The notes under the pieces were generated by a model that was not told where the DNA came from, did no database searches, and worked only from the letters and a program-made list of their open reading frames with translations. The translations under genes were made by a program, and so were the position numbers. 64,000 bases of DNA, taken from NCBI RefSeq assembly GCF_954871325.1, contig NC_088776.1, forward strand, positions 32,846,508 to 32,910,507, in the 5' to 3' direction. Below are positions 44,201-53,299 of the stretch, piece by piece. The DNA comes from Gordionus sp. m RMFG-2023 (lineage: Eukaryota; Nematomorpha; Gordioida; Chordodea; Parachordodidae). Numbering within the stretch: the first letter of the stretch is position 1; each line of letters opens with the position of its first letter.

Positions 44201-47200
44201 TAGAAATAATTTTAAAAATTTCGGCGTCCCGCCGCCGATCGTTAATAGTTTTACCAAATGTATATTTTCATAATTAAATACTCTAAAATGTTATTTTACG
44301 ATAAATAACAAAATTTTTCTAAGTATACCTACATCCCACAATTAATTTATTACTCCTATCTCAAGGTGAGCTTCCACTATAAAATGTTGCAACTACAAAT
44401 TTTGAAAAATGCTTTTAAAGCACCCTTTGAAGAAACTATAACATATATGTCCGATAAAAATAAATGATAACTTAGATGATAAAAAAATTTGAATAGGAAA
44501 TCTACTTTGACTCGCATAAAAAAATAAGAGCTATATTTATAATAGCCTATTATTCAATAGTGATATGATTTAATATTCCTTTACCAGAATACGAAGATAT
44601 TAAAAACATGTTTAAAATAAGTTTTATAAACATCTTAATTTATACATTCACTTGCATATGCTTATTATATCCCCAATATTAGGTGCGACATCTTACAAAT
44701 AATTAATTTAATGAAGCTTAAAGTAATTTAGCTAATATAATAAATTTTGATGTAAAATTGGCGATATTTTTGAATAGCAAAATATGTGGAATATGGTAGA
44801 ATCTATAAACTATCATATATCGACATCAAGTTGGTGGAAGGGATTTTGTCTACCTTGCCCTTTAAAGGGAATGGAAAATGTTATTATAAACCTCTAAGTT
44901 TAACTTATTTTCCAAAAAGAAATAAGTAATTTGGAGTAATATGCATATATATAAAAGAAAATGAAAAAAAAAATGATCCAGTAATCCTTCTAAATATTTT
45001 AGATTTTAATTATATGCACTTATTTATGATATTTTGTATATTTACTAATTATATTAGAGTTAAAATCATAAAAACATAATTGAACGGCACACGGGACGGG
45101 TCTAACTAAAAACTATCAAAATTTGATAGAGTTTTTGAAGCAATATTGTAATATATTTATATACCTATCTAAGATATTATTTTGTTTTTATCCATTACAT
45201 TGGGTAATAATATCTTTATTCTATATAGTTTACCTACTTCTTATGCGTTATTTTTTTTCAAAGATATGTCACCTTTTAGAATAATGTTTTCTTTTTTTCC
45301 ACTTATATTTACATTCAGAAAATTTTAGAAATTCCCTCCTGGTAAACACTATACCTGAAGAAGAAAAAATACAGATAATTGAAGCGCAAAAATGCTTGTG
45401 CAATCTTGTTTATAACGATACTAGGTAACAAATTTACAAAATAACATTTATCTTTAATAACATGCTATGTAGCCACTAACTACACTCAAATTATAAAATA
45501 ATATATATACAGAATATCCCATCAAAAAAGGGTGATCTAAAAAGAGATGCACTGATACCGGGATATCCGCTAATATCTTCAATAACCGATACCAATGGCC
45601 TATATTTCAAAATGATAACCTTCATAATTTATTACAATTTTTTTTATCAAACATTAAGCTAGGGATTAATTTTAAAAAAATGCAAAATGATAACCCAATA
45701 GGAAAGAAAGAAGGTGACGTTAATTTTAATTTGTTATACTTTTATAAATTAATTATAAATGAATATAAAATGAAAAAATTGATGATATCTTTGCTTTTTT
45801 TGAAAAAAGCACTATAATAATAAAATATTTATTATCGGTTGATAGTGTTTTTGTATCGGCCAAAAAGTGTTATCAGTGCATCGCTCCTAAAAAAGAAGTT
45901 AGAAAAGAAAAATACACATACGTTTTATATTTTAAGAATTAGATGCTATTTTGAAATTTTACTATTATTTTCATTTTAAAGACAGAAAAACAAATTTTTA
46001 GGAAATTAAGATAGATGATAAAAATAGTAGAAAAATTAAAATTTTATAATTAAAAAATAGATGACGAAAAAAAGTAAGGAATAATAATAGGCTTGGATAT
46101 AAATATAAATTTCTTTAAAATTACTAGATTAAACATTAAATAATTTAGCAATTAATACATAGATAAGACAACTAAGAGAAAAATTATGGCACAGAAAATA
46201 AAAATTAAAAAAATCTTCGTAATAATGATAATAATACATATAAAAGTTCCACCGTATTGTTTTTTCTACAATTGGTATGTTAATAAGCTTTTAGGCCGAT
46301 TTAAAAATTGTTTCACAATAGCTAATAATTAGATTTTTTTTCATTAATAATTGATCATTCGTTTTAAAAAAATGGTTAGTTTTTCTCGTAATTATACACT
46401 ATTTTTCATTTATTTATGATTGTATATATAATTTTTTTTATTTTAGAAATAATTTCATAATAAAAAATCAATGAAAGGAACTAAAATACAATTTATTGTA
46501 AAGTTTAAAAAAATATTTTAAAAATATCTAAGTCACATCAGCTAGTGTTGTTAAACGGCTCCATTTAACTAATTTTTAAAAAATGACTCAAAATTTTGGC
46601 CAAAAGTAAATTACTCTAGCTTATTGATTTTGCCCACAGATGGCAGGTTTGAACTTCTGTTGGCGAAATTTCTAGGCTTAGATAATAATATCTTGGCGAA
46701 AATCTTGATTTAGCCCTTTTTTAAATCGGCTAAATAGATCTGTTTTACATTCACCCATTGAAAATATTTTAAATGAGATTATTAACTTTTGGAGAATAAT
46801 AAAAAAACTTAATCATTCATGAAAATTAGTTGGTTTTTTTTTAAATAGAAAATATTAATATTTTTATATTGTTACAAAGATTAAAGATCATGAATATCAT
46901 GGGAATCGGACCAGTTTTTAGTATGTATTAATAAAGTTGTCGAATTAATATTAAATTACAAAATTTAAATTCTTTATTTCAAATAAAATATTATTAACAC
47001 CTAAAAATTATTAAAACATTTTTTCGCGTTTAAATTTTTCGGTATTTATACATTATTTTTAATTTGTGTAATTATTTCTATAATTTATTAAAATTTTTAT
47101 ACCATAATAAAATTATATTATCTTCATCTTGAACCTATTAAATTGTTCGTATTAACATAATTAACTAAGTAATAAAAAAACCATTCGTCTCGGACCACAT

Positions 47201-50200
47201 TATTTGCATAAAATAATAACCAAATAATTTGCATCGAAAAACAAACTATTTACATTCATCAGATTTAATTAAATAAGAAAAACTCATCGATTTGCATCTT
47301 CACTTGCAACACCCCTTCTCTTAAACACTTCCACCTAGGGAACGGTATTCATCCCTGCTTGAGACATCAATCTAGACACCTCATTTTGAACGGTTATTAC
47401 CGTTTATTTATTTGACGCCATGATCGCTCGGGATAGAACCGCATCAGGTGATCTTTCCACATGTCCAGCATTGTCGTGGTTGGCCATAGGGTACCACTAA
47501 TGCCATTCTGTCATTTCTTCTTGTAGGTTCAATTGTACTGTTCCTCGCATCATTTATCATTTCCCCGTATAATCTTGTGGTTTCTTCCCGTGCTAAATTT
47601 AACCAGTTTCTAGATACTATTGATCCATCTATCGCTCTGATTCGTGCAATGTAGTTACCCACTCGCGTATATGATGCCATCTAAAAATATAATAAATATT
47701 TGTATATAATGCTATCCCGTCCTTCCGTTTATTCCTCTCTGATTTCCATGCATAGTTTCCATATTTCCATCTATTTATTCACTTTAACCATTAGCACTTA
47801 TTTCTCTATCTATTTAGTTGAATTAATCTCAATTCTCTACCTTATGTTTCACATGTCTCGGCCATGTACCTGTTTGTTTTTCAATTTCTACCTCTACTTT
47901 CGACTTCTATTGAAAAATTTTCAACATTTATTCGTCCTTTCGGTTTTACTTTTTCTTTATTCAGTTCTCGTTTTTCTTCCTAAAAATATCTCAGCTGGAG
48001 ATCTTTCATTGGATGTCTTTGTGTTGTTGCATGCTAACATTGACAACAACCATTTCCCTTCACCATATTTTTCTCTTTAACTATAGCTACCATACGCTCA
48101 ACTTGCCCATTGCTTCTTGGGTAATGTGATGCCGAAACCGCATGCTGAATCTTCCTTCTATTGAAAAACTCTACCTAAAGCTGGACCTCCATTTGATACT
48201 AACGCCTTCATTAATCCATATTTACCTCCAAAATCTTTTACCTTGTCCAAAGCTACATTTGTTGATACACCTGAAGCATGCTGACAATTGACGGATCGAG
48301 AGTTAGAAACTGGTTAAATTTAGCCCGGGTAGAATTCACAAGATTATACGGTAAAATGAACAGTACAATGGAACCTGAATGCCCCAGTAGTCTATGGTGA
48401 ATCACGACCACGATAATGCTGGGCATGTGGGGGAATTACCTGACGCGGTTCAGCTCCATTCAGATCATGGCCAAAAATAACCAAGCCGTAATGACCGTAG
48501 AAAGAAAGTTCTTCTCAGAACGTTCCCGAGAAGGGTTGTTTCGATAATTTTACTTATTTGTTTAAGTTTGATGAATGCAAATAGTTTGTTTCTATTTTAT
48601 GTAAATAATTTATTTCGAAATTTTTTGGTTATTATTCTGTGCAAATAGTGTGGTCCAAGACCAATGGTTTTTTTATTACTTAGTTAAATATATTAATACG
48701 AACAATTTAGTAGGTTCAAGATGAAAATAATATAATTTTATTATGATATCCAAATTTGTATAAATATTATAGAAATAATTACGCAAATTAAAAATCTAAA
48801 TTAATGTATAATAGAAGAATGTATACGCGAAACAATGTTTAATTTGGTAATTTTTACATGTTAATAATATTTTATTGAAATTCTATTTAATTCGACAACC
48901 TTATTGATTTAATACAAGTAATATCGGATCAGTGAAAAATTTGTGGATCAGCATACCCTATTTATTTCGATTTTAATATTTTTGCAACAACGTTAGAGCT
49001 AGGAAGATCCTGGCATCCAGTCTAGCACCTCAGATAATTTTGAATCGGAATGAAAGATTTTGGAAAATTCCTGGAAATCGAGATTTGGTGTTTTTTGATT
49101 TGAGGCTTCTGTTTTTACTGTCGGCGTTCGAGTCGGACCTCAGACTAAGGCTAATGGGTTTTTTCGACAATTCATTTATGGACCTTACGCTTCCCAAACT
49201 TAACGATATGTTAGACTATTTTGCCAAATTGGAGAGTGTATTTGTTATGAAAGATGACGATGAATATGGTGCATTTAAACAGGTTAAAGAGAAAAAAGGA
49301 ATCACAAACGAAACTAAAGGTGAGTTTGAATGATTTGTTATTATAATTTTTTAAAGCTAGATTGCATAAGAATAGGATAGTGAAAATAAAATATTTTTTA
49401 AAACACTCTTGAATTATGTGTCTTGCACCCACGTGAATCAATCAATCAGTTCTCAATAATGAACATTTCGATGGCATAAAAACAAACTTTCTTTAAGTCT
49501 TATTTTAATACAAATTTTACTGTATTTTATCTTATTTAGGCCAAACTATTTTGCTAGACTCCGAAGTTGACATTATAAATGAGCTTTTAAAAGTGCTTTT
49601 TAATGTAACTATGGTTCTTAAAACTTATAAATCTACTGGAAAAGGCTCCGATAAAACTTTGATTTTAGCTACTCCTGACCAACCAGTGCAAATCAAAAGG
49701 CTAACCCTAACTTGTCGCTACTTGTTGTGCTACGTCTCAGCTCGAAATTTATGTCAGAGTCAGTCGAAAAGGATGGAACTCGACAGTAACACAATCAATC
49801 TTCTAACCAATATTCCTGTTGCTAACTATTGGTCTCTGATTCCCTTGGTACACGATACTGGAGATAATAAATATGCTAATTTGAAAGACTTTTTTACCGA
49901 GAAAGTTATGAATGTGGATGTTAAATATGCTAAGCCTGGCGAAAAAAAAAAGATAGGTAATGATGTTAGACAATATTTATACATCATGATATTTTCTGCG
50001 ACCGTAGGCCATTCAGACAGAACGTTTTTCCAAAAGATTTTCTATGCATGTTTTCAGCTAATTTTTTAAATTTATTTCCAAACAAATAATTTGCCGTAAT
50101 TTTTTTGCCTAATAGAATATTTTAAAAAAGGTTGATCCTAATCTTTCCCACACGCCATTTAATTGTTGATATAAAAAAAATGACAAATTTTCATTTTTTT

Positions 50201-51969
50201 GTTTGGAAATAAATAAAAAGCCTAGAAAATAACTTTGTAAAAACGTTCTATTTGGAAATGGCCAAAACTACATATAAAATATATAGAAATTAATTTAAAT
50301 AATTTTATTTTATTTATCAATTATTTATTTCATATAAGTATAACGTAATCAAAATATATAACTAAAAGGTGAGGAAGTGATCGAGAAATATGATATGACG
50401 GCTATAGCAGAAATTTTAGACTTTTTGCGATTCCAATTTGATCAAATCTACCCTTTAAATTCTAAAAATATATCAAACAACGATCATCGGCTGCTAGAAC
50501 GGGAGGCCATTGTGCCTTCCTTATTACTGTTCAGTGAGTTGGCCAAACATGTAAGACCCATACGTAAATACCTCAAATCCGTTATTTTACCTAAACTCAC
50601 ATCTCAAGATCTTAAATGTTTTCCAGAAACAGGAAACACTCTACGAAATAGGCTTTGCAAATCAATGACCTCGCATTACACTGACCTCAAAGAATTGTCA
50701 GCTGAATTGCTTTTTACGCTGTGCAAAGAAAATGTGGATAGGTTAGTCGAATATACCGGTTATGGTAACGCCGCCGGCATATTGGCTCGATTGGGACTTA
50801 TGACTGGTGGTGTAGGACCTAATCGAAGGGTTTATTCTGCCGATAGCTCAGATAATGATGACGAAGGTTGCTAGTATTTTTAATTTTTGAGAAAAATATA
50901 GTGGGTTATTTATTTTTTTTATTTAAAACAAATAAATACCCTATCATAATAAAATCAAATATAAATCACCTATAAAATGATCTCACGACTATTAATCTTA
51001 CGAGTATTCTGTTTTGCGCAGTTTAACTCATCGTTAATCAACGATCAATTAATGATTGCTATAATTCGGAATGACATTCTTAATCAAATTTTATATTATA
51101 ATATTTTGAACATTTGAACCGAACTCTGAAATCTAACTAAGTCATTATAATTTTTTGAACCATAACCAGAAGAAAATAACTTTACCTTTATAAATACACA
51201 AACCGGTTCATAACGGTTTTTAAAATTATATGTATTTTAAAAATAAACAATACTAATTAGCATCTAGATCCTGTATCTAGATATAAAAATGTGGTATCTG
51301 TATCTAGATAGATTTTTGATTAAAATATCTGTATCTAGATATTATTTTAGACGATGTATCTGTATCTAGATCCATTTAAAAAGTATCTTTTAACAACTCT
51401 GCTAATTAGTATATAGTTATGTTACTTGATTTGTTATTTCTAATAAAAAATTCAACTTATTTTCTTTAATTTTTGTTTGATTTTCATTTTTATAGTTCTT
51501 TTTAATTAAGATAGCAAAGAAATAATATATGTATTATGATTAATTTTAAAAATCCCAAACTTATAAACTAAAAACGAACCGATATGAATAACTGAATAGA
51601 TTCATTTTATAAGAGCCTTAATGGAAGTGAACCATTAAATTTAACGGTCAGACACCTTGGTTTTAAAGATTAATTTTAAAATTAGATTACATATTATTTT
51701 AACCCATGTTACCTTTTTTTATTCTCAATAACATTTGTTGAAAAGAACGCAAGAATGTTAACCCTATAACGGGCCGCTTGGAGTCCGAGGAAGATATTCA
51801 AGCGAGACAAAAAGCTTTTAACGATTTGACGGAAAGTGAAAAGGAACAGAGAGCTATAGAAATTGCTCAATTGCTTAAGGGTATGAAGGTTACTGGAACC
51901 CTAAAGCCAGTGGCTATAGGCAGAGATGGAAGGCCTATACCTTTAGACGACTTTGACAGCACTATTTAG
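34669..51969 (+). CDS. ric8: ric-8 (synembryn), six-exon gene
   Basis: Ric-8 is a cytosolic chaperone and non-receptor guanine-nucleotide exchange factor for G-protein alpha subunits, active in Galpha folding and in asymmetric cell division. I assign exons 34669-35296, 45319-45424, 48997-49319, 49540-49956, 50369-50866 and 51746-51969, joined 2196 bases (731 residues plus stop). Each junction has GT/AG ends and matching phase. Family blocks appear in order: LKTLRLLSRDKEL (exon 1), EAQKCLCNLVYN (exon 2), FFDLRLLFLLSAFESDLR (exon 3), LLKVLFNVT (exon 4), YTGYGNAAGILARLGLM and an acidic SADSSDNDDE patch (exon 5), and NVNPITGRLE (exon 6). Vertebrate Ric-8A is about 530 residues; the excess here is Asn-rich sequence in exon 1 and a loop in exon 4. 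The acidic patch corresponds to the CK2-phosphorylated region of vertebrate Ric-8A. Splice sites are predicted by eye. Confidence 0.92.
35540..35865. mobile_element. MITE with GGGCC/GGCCC subterminal repeats
   Basis: Ends TAGTGATCTGCATCGGGCC and, inverted, GGGCC...TGCAGATCTC. TTATTTATAT flanks both sides (35530-35539 and 35866-35875), of which 8 bases are a likely target duplication. Repeated GCCTGGC, GGCCCGAA and CGGGCC words lie near both ends. Related pieces: 57498-57814, 53160-53290 and 54250-54330. Confidence 0.8.
36139..36350 (+). pseudogene. Unidentified coding remnant
   Basis: A 61-codon frame with protein-like composition: VYRCCMEYFDLWSEFLEEN, then APKWYDLEKFIYFCY and MLMLKASSLIES. 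After the stop the next bases still read VNEKMRGIDYLW in a shifted frame, suggesting a longer gene once. I do not recognise the family. A transposase is the most likely source given the surroundings. Confidence 0.35.
37080..39250 (+). pseudogene. Degenerate Ty3/gypsy element in ric-8 intron 1
   Basis: Family blocks occur in order but with many stops and shifts. Gag: IKLVDRGCYPDSIETLSF near 37120, and ending in zinc-knuckle sequence (CNKCKKIGHFA near 37862). Protease: DFDTGAPVSLI near 38020. RT N-terminus: LKDTAVPRSFPA near 38455, then a KAIEMEVDRLV block. RT core: LEKIQGGDQFIVIDMNDAYL near 38715-38775, then a degraded active site near 38935. The order and wording match the young element at 22441-27073, so this is an older member of the same clade. 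It lies in the sense orientation relative to ric-8. No LTRs were recognised. Confidence 0.8.
39958..41371. mobile_element. Foldback element with tandem internal repeats
   Basis: The ends ACTAGCTAATTA..CCGTC and GACGGGGTTG-type sequence finishing AGCTAGT form inverted arms of about 700 and 520 bases. Each arm is made of tandem units of about 224 bp: blocks such as 'caggcctgatcaaaaaac', 'ccatgcaactt' and 'tgtgatagaaatcatattg' recur at 40217, 40441 and 40670 (plus) and, inverted, around 40850-41220. The centre near 40700-40850 joins the arms. No coding capacity. The target duplication is not clear. Confidence 0.8.
41456..41520 (+). repeat. tRNA-like sequence, probably a SINE or tRNA pseudogene
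   Basis: A pol III B box (GGTTCGACTC at 41499-41508) follows an A-box-like stretch (TGGTGCATGC) by about 40 bases. Between them 'acgactttgaaactgga' is placed like an anticodon arm. The acceptor and T stems do not pair properly, so a working tRNA is unlikely. Confidence 0.4.
41805..41981. mobile_element. 177-bp MITE ending CAGGGGCGTC / CTACTG
   Basis: Begins CAGGGGCGTCACGAGCC and ends TTGATCCTACTG, inside the perfect 8-bp duplication AATATATC (41797-41804 and 41982-41989). Near the right end is a run of 12 C. Related ends at 3108, 20479 and 31370. Confidence 0.8.
42143..42582 (+). pseudogene. Unidentified conserved-looking coding remnant
   Basis: A frame of 96 codons reads LKSKQSMYEVLEISNGY, SGELSGWVITPLYLKKKLDN and FVIVDGGLENIKIIREI. 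It continues in the same frame past a stop as TFDLNDKNTCFEIDKCDN, and after another stop as CWHRILMMLESMNGSFHDK. Persistence of one frame through two stops over 440 bases implies a decayed gene or retrocopy. The 'FVIVDGGLE' wording resembles armadillo-like repeats of large ubiquitin-ligase proteins, but I cannot name it. It lies in ric-8 intron 1, sense orientation. Confidence 0.45.
42590..45318. other. Intronic AT-rich stretch, nothing recognised
   Basis: Contains the fragment TCCATGACAAATCAACCAC (42566-42584) leading into GC-richer CGGCCGACCCCCTTCG, probably a dispersed repeat. I found no further exon or transposase. Short open frames at 43579 and 43860 have no family signal. Confidence 0.45.
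45319..45424 (+). CDS. ric8: ric-8 exon 2 (residues 210-244)
   Basis: A 106-base exon found through the family block IEAQKCLCNLVYNDT, which matches the Ric-8 'LESLKCLCNLVxxS' segment. Acceptor TTTACATTCAG|AA (phase 1 in), donor ACTAG|GTAAC (phase 2 out). No other segment between exons 1 and 3 supplies this conserved block. Confidence 0.88.
45544..45886. mobile_element. hAT-type MITE, ATGCACTGATA termini
   Basis: Left GAGATGCACTGATACCG, right TATCAGTGCATCGCTC. The flanks CTAAAAAG (left) and CTAAAAAAG (right) are a near-perfect 8-bp duplication. Internal 'ggccTATATTT' and 'cggttgatagtg' have no coding meaning. It lies in ric-8 intron 2, 120 bases after exon 2. Confidence 0.75.
46543..46755. 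repeat. MITE, TAGTGTTGTTAAAC family, degenerate copy
   Basis: The left end TAGTGTTGTTAAACGGCTCC is well kept. The right end (GTTTTACATTCA) is decayed. Central 'attttgcccacagatggcag' and 'ggcttagataata' match the family. Confidence 0.65.
47444..47680 (-). pseudogene. Retroelement gag C-terminal fragment
   Basis: A 78-codon frame: YTRVGNYIARIRAIDGS, NWLNLAREETTRLYGEM, then RQCWTCGKIT, which resembles the start of a CCHC zinc knuckle before a stop (the remaining His/Cys residues read on after the stop). The inverted partner at 48290-48480 shares the NWLNLAR-EE/F-TRLYG core, showing this was real coding sequence. The exact retroelement family is uncertain. Confidence 0.5.
47950..48285 (-). pseudogene. 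Retroelement integrase-core fragment
   Basis: Minus-strand translation with frame changes gives STNVALDKVKDFGGKYGLMK and ALVSNGGPALGRV (family: VSDxGPQF, with the second catalytic Asp here changed to Asn). Then AxGFGITLPKKQWAS (family: HPxxNGQ-E) and VKEKYGEGKW-like ends. Typical of Ty3/gypsy or BEL integrases, but decayed. Confidence 0.5.
48290..48480 (+). pseudogene. Inverted partner gag fragment
   Basis: Reads DGSRVRNWLNLARVEFTRLY, then after shifts CWACGGIT and a stop. It corresponds to 47680-47420 in the opposite orientation. It lies 0.5 kb upstream of ric-8 exon 3. Confidence 0.5.
48997..49319 (+). CDS. ric8: ric-8 exon 3 (residues 245-352)
   Basis: Acceptor CAACGTTAG|A (phase 2 in), donor ACTAAAG|GTGAGT (phase 1 out). 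It contains RKILASSLAPQIIL, RNERFWKIPGNRDL, the highly conserved FFDLRLLFLLSAF and a Lys/Glu-rich tail that is longer than in vertebrates. An upstream stop at 48974 sets the 5' limit. A second AG five bases on (GAGCTAG|G) is a less likely acceptor because it breaks the phase. Confidence 0.87.
49540..49956 (+). CDS. ric8: ric-8 exon 4 (residues 353-491)
   Basis: Acceptor TCTTATTTAG|GC, donor AAGATAG|GTAATG, phase 1 at both ends. It contains EVDIINELLKVLFNVTMVLK and, after a species-specific loop, NTINLLTNIPVANYWSLIPL (family: NLLxNxPLxCLxxLL). The open frame continues to 50069, but that part has no Ric-8 similarity and is intron. Confidence 0.88.
50369..50866 (+). CDS. ric8: ric-8 exon 5 (residues 492-657)
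   Basis: Acceptor ACTAAAAG|GT, donor GACGAAG|GTTGCT, phase 1 at both ends. It holds PSLLLFSELAKHVRPIRKYL, LRNRLCKSMTSHYTDLKELS, AELLFTLCKENVDRLVEYTG and YGNAAGILARLGLMTGG, the best conserved part of Ric-8. It ends in the acidic SADSSDNDDE, the equivalent of the CK2 site region. Confidence 0.93.
51261..51401. mobile_element. 141-bp hAT-type MITE with ATCTAGAT repeats
   Basis: Right end AAGTATCTTTTAACAACTCTG, i.e. CAGAGTTGTTAAAAGATAC inverted. The left end starts CATCTAGATCC and seems truncated. Flanks CTAATTAG (51253-51260 and 51402-51409) are a perfect 8-bp duplication. Five to six CTGTATCTAGAT words fill the body. It lies in ric-8 intron 5. Confidence 0.78.
51746..51969 (+). CDS. ric8: ric-8 exon 6 (residues 658-731) and stop
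   Basis: Acceptor GTTGAAAAG|AA (phase 1 in). Reads NVNPITGRLESEEDIQ (family: xxNPVTGRxE), then LTESEKEQRAIEIAQLLKGM (family: MTEEQKExEAxKLxxMFxKL), and ends DDFDSTI. The stop is TAG at 51967. The C-terminal tail is shorter than in vertebrate Ric-8A. Confidence 0.92.
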
Positions 51970-52034
51970 CTAATTGCATAGAATACGTTGTATATAATTT
52001 TTTTAACGAAACCATGATACATATGTTTTATAAA

Positions 52035-52064
52035 AATAAATGTTCCCAGCTTTATGCAATAAAT
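52035..52064 (+). promoter_or_regulatory. Candidate ric-8 polyadenylation signals
   Basis: AATAAA at 52035-52040 and again at 52059-52064, 66 and 90 bases after the stop codon. In such AT-rich DNA the hexamer also occurs by chance, so the position is the main support. Confidence 0.5.
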
Positions 52065-52069
52065 ACACC

Positions 52070-52995
52070 TAAATTCAAATTATATATATATTGTAAATTA
52101 TAATATTTCGTTTATAGAGATAGATAATTATGTTTTTATTTTTTCAATTTTTTATAGACATTCATTCAAGTAGATGTGCAATAAAATTTATTTATCACTT
52201 ATAATTTTCACGATCTCTTTCCAGGTACTAAAAATGAGAAAAGATATGAATTTGAAACAAAAACGATTGTAACTCATTCCTCTTAATGCACCTTTTTAAT
52301 GTCCTTATCCTTGAATACATGACTTATCAATATCTTATCTATTATCTTGAAACTTTATAGAGTCATGATACCTATATATTGTATATTGATTGTCTATCAA
52401 TATCTCTTTATTCTCTTGAGATATCTTGAAACTTTATAGAATCAGAACATTGTCTATCAATATAATATAAGTTATAATAATATTTATCATTGTCACATAG
52501 TTTATAAAACGTGGGGGAGGGGTGAGGGTGTTATGATGCATTATTATAATTTAGGTGGCTATAAGACAATTACGTTGTCAATTGGAGTGGAGGAGAAAAT
52601 AATATGGAGCGATATGCCTGTACGCTTATAAGGATCAGGGATATATAGTAGTAACACGTTAAAAAAAATTCAAAATTTTAAAAATAATCGAGTTATATAT
52701 AAAGTATATTTAAGATGTATAGTAGTAGTAAGGCTTTAAAAAAAAATCAAAATTTTGAAAATAATCGAGTTATAAATATCTTACATGTTTTAAAATAACG
52801 TCATTTAAAATTTAATACAAAAATTAAATATAAATATTAAAGGTCTACAAAACCCGTTAAAATTTTACTAAAAGTGCGCCCTGGCCCGAATTTTCTGTCC
52901 ATAACATTTTTAATATCTATTTTTTAATGGTGTTTGATTTTTCATTTCGATAGATACTGCCAAATTAGGCTATATATATTTTAAAAATTTTTAGA
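52070..52995. other. AT-rich stretch without a gene
   Basis: A short direct repeat 'tttgaaaataatcgagttat' / 'tttaaaaataatcgagttat' at about 52675-52780, and paired 'attgtctatcaatat' words at 52390-52460. A GGCCC-type MITE fragment lies near 52855-52910 (CGCCCTGGCCCGAATTTT). No coding region recognised. Confidence 0.4.
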
Positions 52996-52998
52996 AAG

Positions 52999-53070
52999 CG
53001 TCTATGGCCTGGTTGATAAGAGTGTCGCTTACCAATCCGATGGTTCTGGGTTCGAATCCAGTAAGTATCA
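52999..53070 (+). repeat. tRNA-like sequence with pol III A and B boxes
   Basis: A-box-like TGGCCTGGTTGATAAGAG at 53005-53022 and a perfect B box GGTTCGAATCC at 53049-53059. The anticodon arm (TCG..loop..CGA) has a loop that is too long, and the 5' and 3' ends do not pair. It reads as a tRNA pseudogene or the head of a SINE rather than a functional tRNA. Confidence 0.5.
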
Positions 53071-53159
53071 TGTTTTTTTTATGGAGGCAACTTGATGGTT
53101 CCATCCTTAAGGGGATTGATATAAATAGATCGGACTCAATCATATGTGACTCCGTTTTA

Positions 53160-53290
53160 TCAGAGACATGCAGAGGTCGGAGAAAGAAAATTTTTGTGCT
53201 CGGTCCGGCCCAGATTTTTTTTAATTAAAATTTTCCTCCCGGATTTCTTTAAAAAAACATTTTCAGCCGTAGACCTTGGTTTTTTTTTTA
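53160..53290. repeat. GGCCC-type MITE fragment
   Basis: 'gagacatgcagaggtcgg' ... 'ggtccggcccagattttttt' resembles the end of the element at 57498-57814 (AGACCTGCAGG..GGTCGGACC). The right end is unclear. A similar piece lies at 54250-54330 (GGGCCGGCCTGAAAATTTTT). Confidence 0.5.
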
Positions 53291-53299
53291 AATAACGTT

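Larger units (their letters stand above)
35297..45318 (+). other. ric8: ric-8 intron 1 (10.0 kb)
   Basis: Begins GTTTAA and ends TACATTCAG. It is filled with transposon debris: a MITE (35540-35865), an open remnant (36139-36324), a Ty3/gypsy relic (37080-39250), a foldback element (39958-41371), a tRNA-like fragment (41456-41520), a MITE (41805-41981) and a coding remnant (42143-42582). From 42590 to 45318 I see no gene. Confidence 0.8.
46890..48960. mobile_element. Head-to-head retroelement relic with inverted arms
   Basis: The outer arms (about 46920-47300 and 48570-48930) are inverted copies sharing blocks such as GTGTGGTCC..GACCAATGG and CGTATTAACATAATTAACTA. Inside each arm is a gag C-terminus: minus strand 47680-47420 (SRNWLNLAREETTRLYGEM, then CWTCGKIT) and plus strand 48290-48480 (VRNWLNLARVEFTRLYGKM, then CWACGGIT). 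Between them, at about 48280-47950 on the minus strand, is integrase-like sequence (VALDKVKDFGGKYGLMKALV, NGGPALGRVFQ). This arrangement does not occur in a normal LTR element, so two copies have recombined or one fell into the other. Full LTR limits could not be set. Confidence 0.6.

Noticed and set aside
49957-50069. Extension of the exon 4 open frame
   Set aside because: The Ric-8 similarity stops at the GTAATG donor, and exon 5 continues the protein in phase.
52999-53070. A functional tRNA gene
   Set aside because: The anticodon arm and acceptor stem do not form; only the internal promoter boxes are kept.
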